Source: Bacilli bacterium
GTDB taxonomy: Bacteria > Bacillota_I > Bacilli_A > ML615J-28 > CAG-698
Length of the DNA stretch: 20,994 nucleotides
Reading direction: 5' to 3'
Assembly (NCBI GenBank): GCA_016282055.1
Contig: JAEEJT010000096.1
Location: forward strand, 1-20,994
A program made the translations under genes and the position numbers. Shown one piece after another: positions 14,483 to 20,994 of this stretch; positions within the stretch are counted from its first letter, which is position 1, and each line of letters starts with the position of its first letter. Under the pieces are notes generated by a model. That model was not told where the DNA came from. It did no database searches and worked only from the letters and a program-made list of their open reading frames with translations.

Positions 14483-14803
14483 ATGTTTATTAAAAAAGGT
14501 GATACAGTTAAAGTTATTAGTGGTGATGCTAAAGGCACTACTGGTAAAGTTTTAAAAGTTTTTGTTAAAGAACAAAAAGTTATCGTTGAAGGTGTTAATA
14601 AAGTTAGTCGTCACACAAGACCTAACAATGAATATCCTGATGGCGGAATTATCCAAAAAGAAGCTCCTATTGCAATCTCTAATGTAATGTATTACGAAAG
14701 CGGTAGTGAAAAGAGCTCTGCTACAAGAGTTGGATATAAAGTTAACGAAAATGGTAAAAAAGTTCGTTATTCTAAAAAATCTGGAATGGAAATTGACAAG
14801 TAG
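14483..14803 (+). CDS. rplX: Large subunit ribosomal protein L24
   Basis: L24 is one of the two initiators of 50S assembly. The 106-residue protein starts MFIKKGDTVKVISGDAKG, a KOW motif, and goes on to VKEQKVIVEGVNKVSRHTRP, GGIIQKEAPI and TRVGYKVNENGKKVRYSKKSG. The length agrees with the family only when ATG 14483 is used. The TAG stop begins the TAGGAGG site of rplE. Confidence 0.98.
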   Translation: MFIKKGDTVKVISGDAKGTTGKVLKVFVKEQKVIVEGVNKVSRHTRPNNEYPDGGIIQKEAPIAISNVMYYESGSEKSSATRVGYKVNENGKKVRYSKKSGMEIDK

Positions 14804-14813
14804 GAGGTAGATT

Positions 14814-15353
14814 ATGAATAGAGTATTAGAACAATATAATAATTCTGCAAAAGCTGAATTAACTAAAAAATTCGGTTACACTACTGTAATGCAAATTCCA
14901 AAGATGGAAAAGATCGTTGTTAACATGGGTGTTGGTGATGCTATTCAAAATAGTAAATTCATTGATGCTGCTGTTGAAGATTTACAAACAATTACTGGTC
15001 AAAAACCAATAATTACTAAAGCTAAAAAATCAATTGCTAACTTCAAATTACGTGAAGGTCAAGCTATTGGATGTAAAGTAACTTTAAGAGGAGAAAGAAT
15101 GTATGAGTTCTATGATAAACTTGTTTCAATCGCTCTTCCTAGAGTTCGTGACTTCCGTGGTTTAAGCAAAGATTGTTTTGATGGACGCGGAAATTATACA
15201 TTAGGAATTAAAGAACAATTAATTTTCCCAGAAATTAATTATGATAAGGTTCTTAAGGTTCGTGGTATGGATATCGTTATTGTTACAACTGCTAACACTG
15301 ATGAAGAAGGCCGTGAATTATTAAAATTATTAGGAATGCCTTTTAGAAAGTAG
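14814..15353 (+). CDS. rplE: Large subunit ribosomal protein L5
   Basis: L5 binds 5S rRNA in the central protuberance. The 179-residue protein has the canonical length and the blocks KIVVNMGVGDA, GQKPIITKAKKSIANFKLRE, GCKVTLRGERMYEF, LPRVRDFRGL and NYTLGIKEQLIFPEINYD. TAGGAGG (14801-14807) lies six bases upstream. The gene ends in TAG. Confidence 0.99.
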   Translation: MNRVLEQYNNSAKAELTKKFGYTTVMQIPKMEKIVVNMGVGDAIQNSKFIDAAVEDLQTITGQKPIITKAKKSIANFKLREGQAIGCKVTLRGERMYEFYDKLVSIALPRVRDFRGLSKDCFDGRGNYTLGIKEQLIFPEINYDKVLKVRGMDIVIVTTANTDEEGRELLKLLGMPFRK

Positions 15354-15369
15354 TTAAAGGAGATTTACT

Positions 15370-15555
15370 ATGGCTAAAACATCATTAAAAGTTAAAAATG
15401 CAAGAAAACCTAAGTATAAAGTAAGAGAGTATACTCGTTGTGAACGCTGCGGACGTCCTCATGCTGTATATAAGAAATTTAAATTATGCCGTCTATGCTT
15501 TAGAGAATTAGCTTATAAGGGAGAAATTCCTGGCGTAACTAAGGCTAGTTGGTAG
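15370..15555 (+). CDS. rpsN: Small subunit ribosomal protein S14, zinc type
   Basis: The 61-residue short form of S14 carries the zinc knuckle C24-x2-C27 ... C40-x2-C43 (RCERCGRPHAV, KLCRLCFREL). This is the zinc-binding type (rpsZ/rpsN1) found in Gram-positive operons. It starts MAKTSLKVKNARKPKY, and AAAGGAGA lies just upstream. Zinc-free S14 paralogues elsewhere in a genome can replace it under zinc limitation; whether one exists here is not visible. The gene ends in TAG. Confidence 0.99.
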   Translation: MAKTSLKVKNARKPKYKVREYTRCERCGRPHAVYKKFKLCRLCFRELAYKGEIPGVTKASW

Positions 15556-15571
15556 GAAGGGAGTCAAAATT

Positions 15572-15982
15572 ATGGGAATGACTGATCCAATTGCTGATTT
15601 ACTTACACGTATTAGAAATGCTAATCAAGCAAAACATAAGACTTGTAGTGTTCCAGCATCAAAAATTAAATTAGAAATTTTAAATGTTATCAAAAAAGAA
15701 GGATACATTGAAAATTATGAATTAGTTGAAACTACTGAAAAAGGTTCAACTATGAAAAATATTGTTATTACATTAAAATATACAAGTAAAAAAGAAAGAG
15801 TAATTAAAGGAATTACTCGTATATCTAAACCTGGTATCCGTACATACGTTGGTGCTATGGATATGCCAAAAGTATTCAATGGTTTAGGTATTGCTATTGT
15901 TTCAACTTCAAATGGAGTTATGACTGATAAAGAAGCTAGAAAATTAAATATTGGTGGCGAAGTCATAGCATTTGTTTGGTAG
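15572..15982 (+). CDS. rpsH: Small subunit ribosomal protein S8
   Basis: S8 binds the central domain of 16S rRNA and in E. coli represses the spc operon. The 136-residue protein starts MGMTDPIADLLTRIRNANQ and ends TDKEARKLNIGGEVIAFVW, both typical. ATG 15572 is preferred over 15578 because AGGGAG (15558-15563) lies eight bases before it and family members begin M-x-MTDPIAD. The TAG stop is fused to the rplF ribosome site. Confidence 0.99.
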   Translation: MGMTDPIADLLTRIRNANQAKHKTCSVPASKIKLEILNVIKKEGYIENYELVETTEKGSTMKNIVITLKYTSKKERVIKGITRISKPGIRTYVGAMDMPKVFNGLGIAIVSTSNGVMTDKEARKLNIGGEVIAFVW

Positions 15983-15991
15983 GAGGTTTAA

Positions 15992-16531
15992 ATGTCAAGA
16001 GTTGGTAATAAATTAATCGTACTTAAAGACGGCGTAACAGTAGATGTTAAAGCTGGTAATGTAGTCACTGTAAAAGGACCAAAGGGTGAACTTACAAATA
16101 CTTTCAACAAAGATATGATGATCACTGTTGAAAATAATACTGTAAAAGTAGCTAGACCAAGTGATTCAATTCAACATAAAACTCTTCATGGAACTACTAG
16201 AGCTTGCTTAAACAACATGGTTGTTGGTGTTACTGAAGGATATAAGAAAACACTTATAATCGAAGGTGTTGGTTATAGAGCAAGTTTAGAAGGCAAGAAA
16301 TTAGTTCTTGCTGTTGGTTATTCACATCTTGTAACTTTAGATATTCCTGAAGGTTTAACAGTAAGTTGTCCTCAACCTACTGAAGTTAGTGTAAGTGGTA
16401 TTGATAAACAATTAGTTGGTGAATTTGCTGCTAATATTCGTGCCACACGTAAACCTGAACCATATCATGGTAAAGGAATTCATTATAGCGATGAAGTTGT
16501 TCGTCGTAAAGAAGTTAAGAAAGCTAAGTAG
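15992..16531 (+). CDS. rplF: Large subunit ribosomal protein L6
   Basis: L6 lies next to the sarcin-ricin loop and supports factor binding. The 179 residues include MSRVGNKLIVLKDGVTV, VKGPKGELT, the tandem-domain region LIIEGVGYRASLEGKKL and the C-terminal signature RKPEPYHGKGIHYSDEVVRR (wording PYHGKGI). AGGAGG (15981-15986) is five bases before the ATG. The gene ends in TAG. Confidence 0.99.
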   Translation: MSRVGNKLIVLKDGVTVDVKAGNVVTVKGPKGELTNTFNKDMMITVENNTVKVARPSDSIQHKTLHGTTRACLNNMVVGVTEGYKKTLIIEGVGYRASLEGKKLVLAVGYSHLVTLDIPEGLTVSCPQPTEVSVSGIDKQLVGEFAANIRATRKPEPYHGKGIHYSDEVVRRKEVKKAK

Positions 16532-16549
16532 AAAGGAGTGTAGATAGTA

Positions 16550-16912
16550 ATGATAAATAAAAAATCAAAAAATGAAATGCGTATTAAACGTCATTTAAGA
16601 GTTCGTATGAACATTACTGGAACATCTGCCTTACCTCGTTTAGATGTGTATAGATCAAATAAAAACATTTATGCCCAAATCATTGATGATGAAAAAGGTG
16701 TTACTTTAGTTAGCGCATCTTCAAATGATAAAGAATTAAAATTAGAAAATGGCTCAAATATTGAAGCTGCAAAACAAGTTGGAGCTTTAGTTGCTAAAAG
16801 AGCTTTAGAACAATCTATTACTTCTGTAGTATTTGACCGTGGTGGTTATTTATATCACGGACGTGTTAAAGCTTTAGCAGAGGGTGCTCGTGAAGCAGGA
16901 TTGAAGTTCTAG
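16550..16912 (+). CDS. rplR: Large subunit ribosomal protein L18
   Basis: L18 binds 5S rRNA beside L5. The 120-residue protein has the family pattern RIKRHLRVRMNITGTSALPR, LDVYRSNKNIYAQIIDD, and the C-terminal VVFDRGGYLYHGRVKALAEG followed by AREAGLKF. AAAGGAG (16532-16538) lies 11 bases before the ATG, the longest spacing in the operon. The TAG stop overlaps the AGGAGG of rpsE. Confidence 0.99.
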   Translation: MINKKSKNEMRIKRHLRVRMNITGTSALPRLDVYRSNKNIYAQIIDDEKGVTLVSASSNDKELKLENGSNIEAAKQVGALVAKRALEQSITSVVFDRGGYLYHGRVKALAEGAREAGLKF

Positions 16913-16922
16913 GAGGTTTATG

Positions 16923-17453
16923 ATGCGTCAAGATAAAGAAAAGAAACAAGTAAAAAAAGACGTTGAAGTTGTTGAAAAACAATATGAAGAACGTGTTGTA
17001 AGTATTAACCATGTTACTAAAGTTGTTAAAGGTGGTCGTAGATATCGTTTTAGTGCTTTAGTAGTTGTTGGAGATAAAAAAGGACATGTAGGATTAGGAA
17101 CTGGAAAAGCTATGGAAGTTCCAGATGCTATCAGCAAAGCTGTTGAAGATGCAAAGAAGAACATTATCTATGTTCCAGTTGTTAATACAACTATTCCTCA
17201 TGAAATTACTGGTATCTATGGTGCTGGTAGAGTATTCTTAAGACCTGCTCCTGATGGAACTGGAGTTATTGCTGGAGGTCCTGTACGTGACGTTGTTGAA
17301 CTTGCAGGTATTTCTAACATTGTTTCTAAGTCATTAGGTTCAAGTACTCCAATCAATATTGTTAGAGCTACTTTTGAAGGTTTACAAGCTTTAAGAACTG
17401 TAGAACAAGTTGCTGAAATAAGAGGATTAGATCCAAAGGATATATTGGGGTAA
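16923..17453 (+). CDS. rpsE: Small subunit ribosomal protein S5
   Basis: S5 lies at the mRNA entry site with S3 and S4 and affects decoding accuracy. The protein (176 residues from this start) shows VVKGGRRYRFSALVVVGD, GHVGLGTGKAMEVPDAI, FLRPAPDGTGVIAGGPVRDV and GSSTPINIVRAT. There are two adjacent ATGs at 16920 and 16923. AGGAGG (16911-16916) is three bases from the first and six from the second, and the second fits the spacing used elsewhere in the operon. The N-terminal 20 residues are very Lys/Glu-rich. It ends in TAA. Confidence 0.97.
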   Translation: MRQDKEKKQVKKDVEVVEKQYEERVVSINHVTKVVKGGRRYRFSALVVVGDKKGHVGLGTGKAMEVPDAISKAVEDAKKNIIYVPVVNTTIPHEITGIYGAGRVFLRPAPDGTGVIAGGPVRDVVELAGISNIVSKSLGSSTPINIVRATFEGLQALRTVEQVAEIRGLDPKDILG

Positions 17454-17459
17454 TTGATT

Positions 17460-17645
17460 ATGGCAGAAAAAGTATTAAATATTAAATTAGTTAAAAGTGC
17501 TTGTGGTCGTAAACCAAATCAAGCAAAAACACTTAAAGCATTAGGTTTAACTAAGATTAACCAAGTTGTTACTAAACCAGCTAATGAAGCTGTTTTAGGT
17601 ATGGTAGCAACTGTTAAACATTTAGTTGAAGTTGTTGAAAAATAG
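17460..17645 (+). CDS. rpmD: Large subunit ribosomal protein L30
   Basis: This 61-residue L30 begins MAEKVLNIKLVKSACGRK and has the family core QAKTLKALGLTKINQVV and GMVATVKHLVEV. The open frame can be read from TTG 17454, but ATG 17460 matches the family. GGGG at 17447-17450, at the end of rpsE, is nine bases upstream. The gap to rpsE is only six bases. The TAG stop is fused to the rplO ribosome site. Confidence 0.97.
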   Translation: MAEKVLNIKLVKSACGRKPNQAKTLKALGLTKINQVVTKPANEAVLGMVATVKHLVEVVEK

Positions 17646-17649
17646 GAGG
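17643..17649 (+). promoter_or_regulatory. Ribosome binding site fixing the rplO start
   Basis: TAGGAGG contains the rpmD stop and lies six bases before the ATG at 17656. It excludes the in-frame ATG at 17626 inside rpmD. Confidence 0.85.
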
Positions 17650-17655
17650 ATTATT

Positions 17656-18129
17656 ATGGCTAAGAAACAAGTTGTTGAAGAAATTAGTTTAAGTAATTTA
17701 CATCCTGTTGAAGGCGCTAGACATGTACGTAAGACTGTTGGTCGTGGTACTGGTAGTGGCCATGGTAAGACAAGTGGTCGTGGACATAATGGTCAAAACT
17801 CACGTAGTGGTGGCGGTGTTCGTCCAGGATATGAAGGTGGACAAACTCCATTATTCAAACGTCTTCCAAAACGTGGATTTACAAATATCGATAAAAAAGT
17901 ATATGCTGTTGTTAATTTAGAGGATTTAAATTGTGAATGTTTTGCTGAAGGAAGTACTGTTACTCCTGAAGTATTAGTTGAAAAAGGACTAGTTAAAAAG
18001 AGCGCTTCATTAATCAAAATTTTAGGAAACGGTTCTTTAACTAAAAAACTAGTAGTTAAAGCTCATAAATTTTCGACATCAGCAGAAAAGGGGATTGTTG
18101 AAGCTGGTGGAAAAATAGAGGTACTATAA
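17656..18129 (+). CDS. rplO: Large subunit ribosomal protein L15
   Basis: L15 is a late 50S assembly protein. From ATG 17656 it has 157 residues, about ten more than in B. subtilis. The Gly/Arg-rich extended segment VGRGTGSGHGKTSGRGHNG, SGGGVRPGYEGGQTPLF-RLPKRGF and the C-terminal AHKFSTSAEKGIVEAGG are diagnostic. An alternative start at 17626 is unlikely because it would overlap rpmD. The gene ends in TAA one base before secY. Confidence 0.98.
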   Translation: MAKKQVVEEISLSNLHPVEGARHVRKTVGRGTGSGHGKTSGRGHNGQNSRSGGGVRPGYEGGQTPLFKRLPKRGFTNIDKKVYAVVNLEDLNCECFAEGSTVTPEVLVEKGLVKKSASLIKILGNGSLTKKLVVKAHKFSTSAEKGIVEAGGKIEVL

Positions 18130-18130
18130 A

Positions 18131-19426
18131 ATGGCAATGATTTTAAAAAATAAAAAATTGTGGCTTGGTATCTTATTTACATTATTGATGTTACTTATCT
18201 ATAGATTAGGTTATTATATTCAATTACCTTATATAAGATATGAAAACATGGAAGCTATTTACAATGATGCTAGTTCAAAAATGTTTGGTTTCCTAGACGT
18301 ATTTAGTGGAGGAGCATTATCAAACTTTTCTATTTTGGCTCTTGGTGTTAGCCCATATATTACTGCTTCTATCGTTGTTCAATTATTACAAATGGACATC
18401 ATTAAACCATTAAAAGAATGGAGTGAAGAAGGCGAAGAAGGGAAACAAAAGTTAAATACTTTAACAAGATATTTAGCAATTTTCCTTGCTTTTGTTCAAT
18501 CACTAACAGTAGTATTAGGTGTTACTGTATCTTATAAAAAAGTATTCTTTGGAGTTGGTACTCCAAATGGAGCAATGACTTATATCTATTTAAGTATAGT
18601 TATGACTGCTGGTACTGGTTTTGTATTATGGTTAGCTGATCGTATTACTAAACATGGTGTTGGCAATGGTACATCATTAATGATCGTTGTTGGTATAATC
18701 GCAAGTTATCCTGATATGATCAATGATTTAATGCAAACTTATATCTTTGATACTGAAGCAGGATCTGCTGGAATTTGGAAATTTATTATTAGTATTATAC
18801 TTATGGTACTACTTGTTATTGGTATTGTGTTTATGGAAGCTGCTCAAAGAAAGATTCCTGTACAATATGCTAATAGACCATCAAGTGCTATTCTTCAAGG
18901 AAGAAGTGATTCTAATATTCCAATTAAATTAAATAGTGCATCAGTTATTCCAGTAATTTTTGCATCTACTTTATTAAGTCTACCATCAACAATTTCAGGA
19001 TTTTTATCTGAAGGAACTGCAAAGACAGTTTTAAATATGATATTCTCAACTAGTGAACCTATTGGATTTGCTTTATATATCATTTTAATTGTTGTATTTA
19101 CATTCTTCTACTCATTCTTACAAATGAGTCCAGATAAAATGGCTGAAAATCTTCAAAAGCAAAATGCCTATGTTCCTGGTATTAGACCTGGCGAAGAAAC
19201 AAGTGCGTACTTCTCACGTGTATTATTTAAGATTAATGTTGTTGGAGCAATTTACTTATCAATATTAGCTAGTCTTCCAATAATTATGACTAAGGTATTA
19301 AATTTACCTGCATCAGTTCAAATTGGTGGTACAGGATTAATTATCGTTGTAGGTGTTGCTATTGAAACAGTAAAACAAATCAAACAAATTGGTCAAGAAA
19401 AATCTTATCGTGGATTTATGGATTAA
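18131..19426 (+). CDS. secY: Protein translocase subunit SecY
   Basis: SecY forms the protein-conducting channel of the cell membrane with SecE and SecG and is driven by SecA. The 431-residue protein shows ten likely membrane helices (starting near residues 11, 69, 112, 150, 180, 215, 269, 311, 368 and 395). The plug region follows FLDVFSGGALSN (54-65). Cytosolic signatures are RITKHGVGNGTSLMI (171-185) and PGIRPGEETSAY (349-360). The start is one base after the rplO stop, with GAGGT (18118-18122) as ribosome site inside rplO. The TAA stop is fused to the AAGGAAG site of adk. Confidence 0.99.
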   Translation: MAMILKNKKLWLGILFTLLMLLIYRLGYYIQLPYIRYENMEAIYNDASSKMFGFLDVFSGGALSNFSILALGVSPYITASIVVQLLQMDIIKPLKEWSEEGEEGKQKLNTLTRYLAIFLAFVQSLTVVLGVTVSYKKVFFGVGTPNGAMTYIYLSIVMTAGTGFVLWLADRITKHGVGNGTSLMIVVGIIASYPDMINDLMQTYIFDTEAGSAGIWKFIISIILMVLLVIGIVFMEAAQRKIPVQYANRPSSAILQGRSDSNIPIKLNSASVIPVIFASTLLSLPSTISGFLSEGTAKTVLNMIFSTSEPIGFALYIILIVVFTFFYSFLQMSPDKMAENLQKQNAYVPGIRPGEETSAYFSRVLFKINVVGAIYLSILASLPIIMTKVLNLPASVQIGGTGLIIVVGVAIETVKQIKQIGQEKSYRGFMD

Positions 19427-19438
19427 GGAAGTTAAATT

Positions 19439-20089
19439 ATGCGTTTATTAATTATGGGAGCGCCTGGTGCTGGTAAAGGCACTCAAGCTGCTTTAATTAA
19501 AAATGAATATAAAATTGCTCATATTTCAACTGGTGATATGTTTAGATATCATATGTCTAATAATACACCTCTTGGAATAGAAGCACATAAGTATATTGAT
19601 CATGGAAATCTTGTTCCTGATGAATTAACTATTCAAATGGTATATGAAAGATTACAAGAAGATGACCTAGCTAATGGTTTTCTTCTTGATGGATTTCCAA
19701 GAAATCTAAATCAAGCTGTTGCTTTAGATGATATACTTAAAAAGCTTAATATTAAACTTGATTGTGTTTTAAACATTACAGTTGACGATAATTTATTAAT
19801 TAATCGTATTACTGGTCGTAGAACTTGTACTAAGTGTGGTGCTAGTTATCACGTTGTATCTAATAAACCAAAAGTTGAAGGTATATGTGATGTTTGTGGT
19901 AGTACTCTTGTACAAAGAAAAGATGATACAGAAGAAACTATTAAAACACGTCTTGATGTTTATTATAAGCAAACTAAACCTGTTTTAGATTATTATGAAA
20001 AAACTGGTATAGTAAAAAATGTATTTGGTATCGGAAACATCGATGAAATATTTAATAATGTTAAAGATGTATTAGGAGAAATCAAATGA
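19439..20089 (+). CDS. adk: Adenylate kinase, zinc-LID type
   Basis: The enzyme interconverts ATP plus AMP with two ADP. The 216-residue long form starts MRLLIMGAPGAGKGTQA with the P-loop at residues 7-14. The AMP-binding part ISTGDMFR and the DGFPRN motif (84-89) follow. The LID contains four cysteines (C130, C133, C150, C153), typical of the structural zinc site in Gram-positive enzymes. AAGGAAG (19425-19431) precedes the ATG. Its TGA overlaps the map ATG as ATGA, so translation is coupled. It is the only gene of the superoperon here ending in TGA. Confidence 0.99.
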   Translation: MRLLIMGAPGAGKGTQAALIKNEYKIAHISTGDMFRYHMSNNTPLGIEAHKYIDHGNLVPDELTIQMVYERLQEDDLANGFLLDGFPRNLNQAVALDDILKKLNIKLDCVLNITVDDNLLINRITGRRTCTKCGASYHVVSNKPKVEGICDVCGSTLVQRKDDTEETIKTRLDVYYKQTKPVLDYYEKTGIVKNVFGIGNIDEIFNNVKDVLGEIK

Positions 20090-20844
20090 TTACAATAAAA
20101 AGCGATCGTGAAATTGAAATAATGAAGGAAGCTGGAAGAATTACTGCTTATGCACATAGATGTGTAAAAGAAGCTATTAAACCAGGAATTTCTACTTATG
20201 AACTTGATAAGATTGCTGAAGAGGCAATTAGATCCTGTGGAGCAACACCTTCTTTTAAAGGTTATAATGGGTTCCCAGGATCAATATGTGCTTCTATTAA
20301 TAATGTTGTTGTACATGGCATTCCTAAACCAAGTATTATTTTAAAAGATGGTGATATCATTTCTATTGATATTGGTGCCTGTTATAAAGGGTATCATGGT
20401 GATGCCGCAAGAACTCATGCCGTAGGTAAAATTAGCGAAGAGAGACAACGTCTAATTGATGTTACTAGGGAATCATTAAATAAAGGCTTAGAGTTTGCAA
20501 AACCAGGCAATAGATTATCTGATATATCTCATGCAATTGAGGAATATGTTCTTGCTAATAAGTTCTCTGTTGTGAAGGATTTTACAGGTCATGGCATTGG
20601 TCGTGAAATGCATCAAGATCCTGCTATTCCTAATTATGGTCCCGCTGGTCACGGCCCATTACTTAAAAAAGGAATGACATTAGCAATTGAACCTATGGTT
20701 AACGCAGGTCGTTATCAAGTAAGAATTCTTAGTGATGATTGGACAACTGTTACAGTTGATCATAGTGATAGTGCTCACTTTGAAAATACTATTGTTATTA
20801 CAGAAGATGGGTACAAGATATTAACTACTGAGGAGGACAATTAA
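20086..20844 (+). CDS. map: Methionine aminopeptidase, type I
   Basis: The enzyme removes the initiator methionine from new proteins. The 252-residue protein has all five metal ligands: Asp95, Asp106, His169, Glu202 and Glu233, plus the substrate-side His77 and His176. These sit in SIDIGACYKGYHGDAARTHA, FTGHGIGREMH and AIEPMVN. There is no N-terminal zinc-finger extension. AGGAGA (20074-20079) is six bases before the start, inside adk. The stop shares one base with the infA ATG (TAATG). Confidence 0.99.
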   Translation: MITIKSDREIEIMKEAGRITAYAHRCVKEAIKPGISTYELDKIAEEAIRSCGATPSFKGYNGFPGSICASINNVVVHGIPKPSIILKDGDIISIDIGACYKGYHGDAARTHAVGKISEERQRLIDVTRESLNKGLEFAKPGNRLSDISHAIEEYVLANKFSVVKDFTGHGIGREMHQDPAIPNYGPAGHGPLLKKGMTLAIEPMVNAGRYQVRILSDDWTTVTVDHSDSAHFENTIVITEDGYKILTTEEDN

Positions 20845-20994
20845 TGTCTAAAAGCGATGTAATTGAGATGAAAGGTACAGTTATAGATGCACTTCCTAAT
20901 TCTATTTTTAAAGTTGAATTAGAAAATGGTCATCAAATTATTGCCCACGTTTCTGGTAAAATCCGTATGAATTTCATATACATTTTACCAGGTG
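20844..20994 (+). CDS. infA: Translation initiation factor IF-1 (3' end outside window)
   Basis: The first 50 residues are present: MSKSDVIEMKGTVIDALPNS, then FKVELENGHQIIAHVSGKIR and MNFIYILPG, matching the IF-1 OB fold that occupies the 30S A site during initiation. The remaining 20 or so residues lie beyond the right edge. One position differs from usual: FIYIL replaces the common IRIL wording, so tyrosine stands where arginine is normally found in the RNA-facing strand. AGGAGGA (20831-20837) lies six bases upstream. The place after map is canonical for Bacilli. Confidence 0.98.
   Translation, partial: MSKSDVIEMKGTVIDALPNSIFKVELENGHQIIAHVSGKIRMNFIYILPG

Noticed and set aside
17708..18017. 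Overlapping frames on both strands inside rplO
   Set aside because: They are shadows of the Gly/Arg-rich L15 sequence, and their translations are low complexity.
1196..20089. Mycoplasma-type genetic code with TGA as tryptophan
   Set aside because: TGA terminates the second lipoprotein gene and adk at the expected ends, and tryptophan is encoded by TGG throughout.
1..20994. CRISPR arrays, tRNA genes, insertion sequences or attachment sites
   Set aside because: No regularly spaced direct repeats, cloverleaf-like segments, transposase motifs or flanking terminal repeats were seen by reading the sequence.

Overview
The window reads like the chromosome of a very AT-rich Gram-positive bacterium of the Bacilli or a Mollicutes-adjacent lineage, such as the uncultured gut Bacilli with small genomes. 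This rests on low GC, strong AGGAGG ribosome binding sites, the Bacillus-type S10-spc gene order, a four-cysteine zinc-type S14, a zinc-LID adenylate kinase, an MnmM (YtqB) methyltransferase and a YeeN-like YebC protein. TGA ends adk and one lipoprotein gene while tryptophan is TGG, so the standard bacterial code applies and a Mycoplasma-type code does not. All genes seen are on the + strand. I cannot name the species.

Layout. (1) 1-2923: two tandem paralogous genes of unknown function. The first is cut by the left edge, the second is a complete predicted lipoprotein, and a clear hairpin terminator follows. (2) 2921-7933: a housekeeping nucleic-acid cluster. It holds a DUF2779 protein (Cas4/RecB-like plus RNase H-like nuclease), a C39-like papain-fold protein, a DEDDh exonuclease with a C-terminal BRCT-like domain, an RluA-type pseudouridine synthase and the tRNA methyltransferase MnmM. 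The last four genes are packed with 1-11 base overlaps and end at a terminator. (3) 7961-8773: yebC as a single transcription unit with its own promoter and terminator. (4) 8774-9004: the control region of the ribosomal protein operon, with a cre-like palindrome, a near-consensus promoter and a structured leader of about 125 nt. (5) 9005 to the right edge: the S10-spc superoperon rpsJ-rplC-rplD-rplW-rplB-rpsS-rplV-rpsC-rplP-rpmC-rpsQ-rplN-rplX-rplE-rpsN-rpsH-rplF-rplR-rpsE-rpmD-rplO-secY-adk-map-infA, with infA cut by the right edge. No internal terminator was seen.

The superoperon supplies ribosomal proteins of both subunits, the SecY channel, nucleotide homeostasis (adk), N-terminal methionine removal (map) and initiation factor IF-1. 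MnmM, the RluA-like enzyme and YebC also serve translation, so most of the window supports the translation machinery.

I found no convincing new defence, mobile or biosynthetic system. The points most worth a second look are the S10 leader RNA and the cre-like site beside its promoter, the dominance of TAG stops (often fused to the next Shine-Dalgarno) in the ribosomal operon, an insertion and an altered KH loop in S3, and the tandem lipoprotein pair. Six starts were set inside longer open frames from ribosome binding sites and family alignments: yebC, rpsQ, rplX, rpsE, rpmD and rplO.
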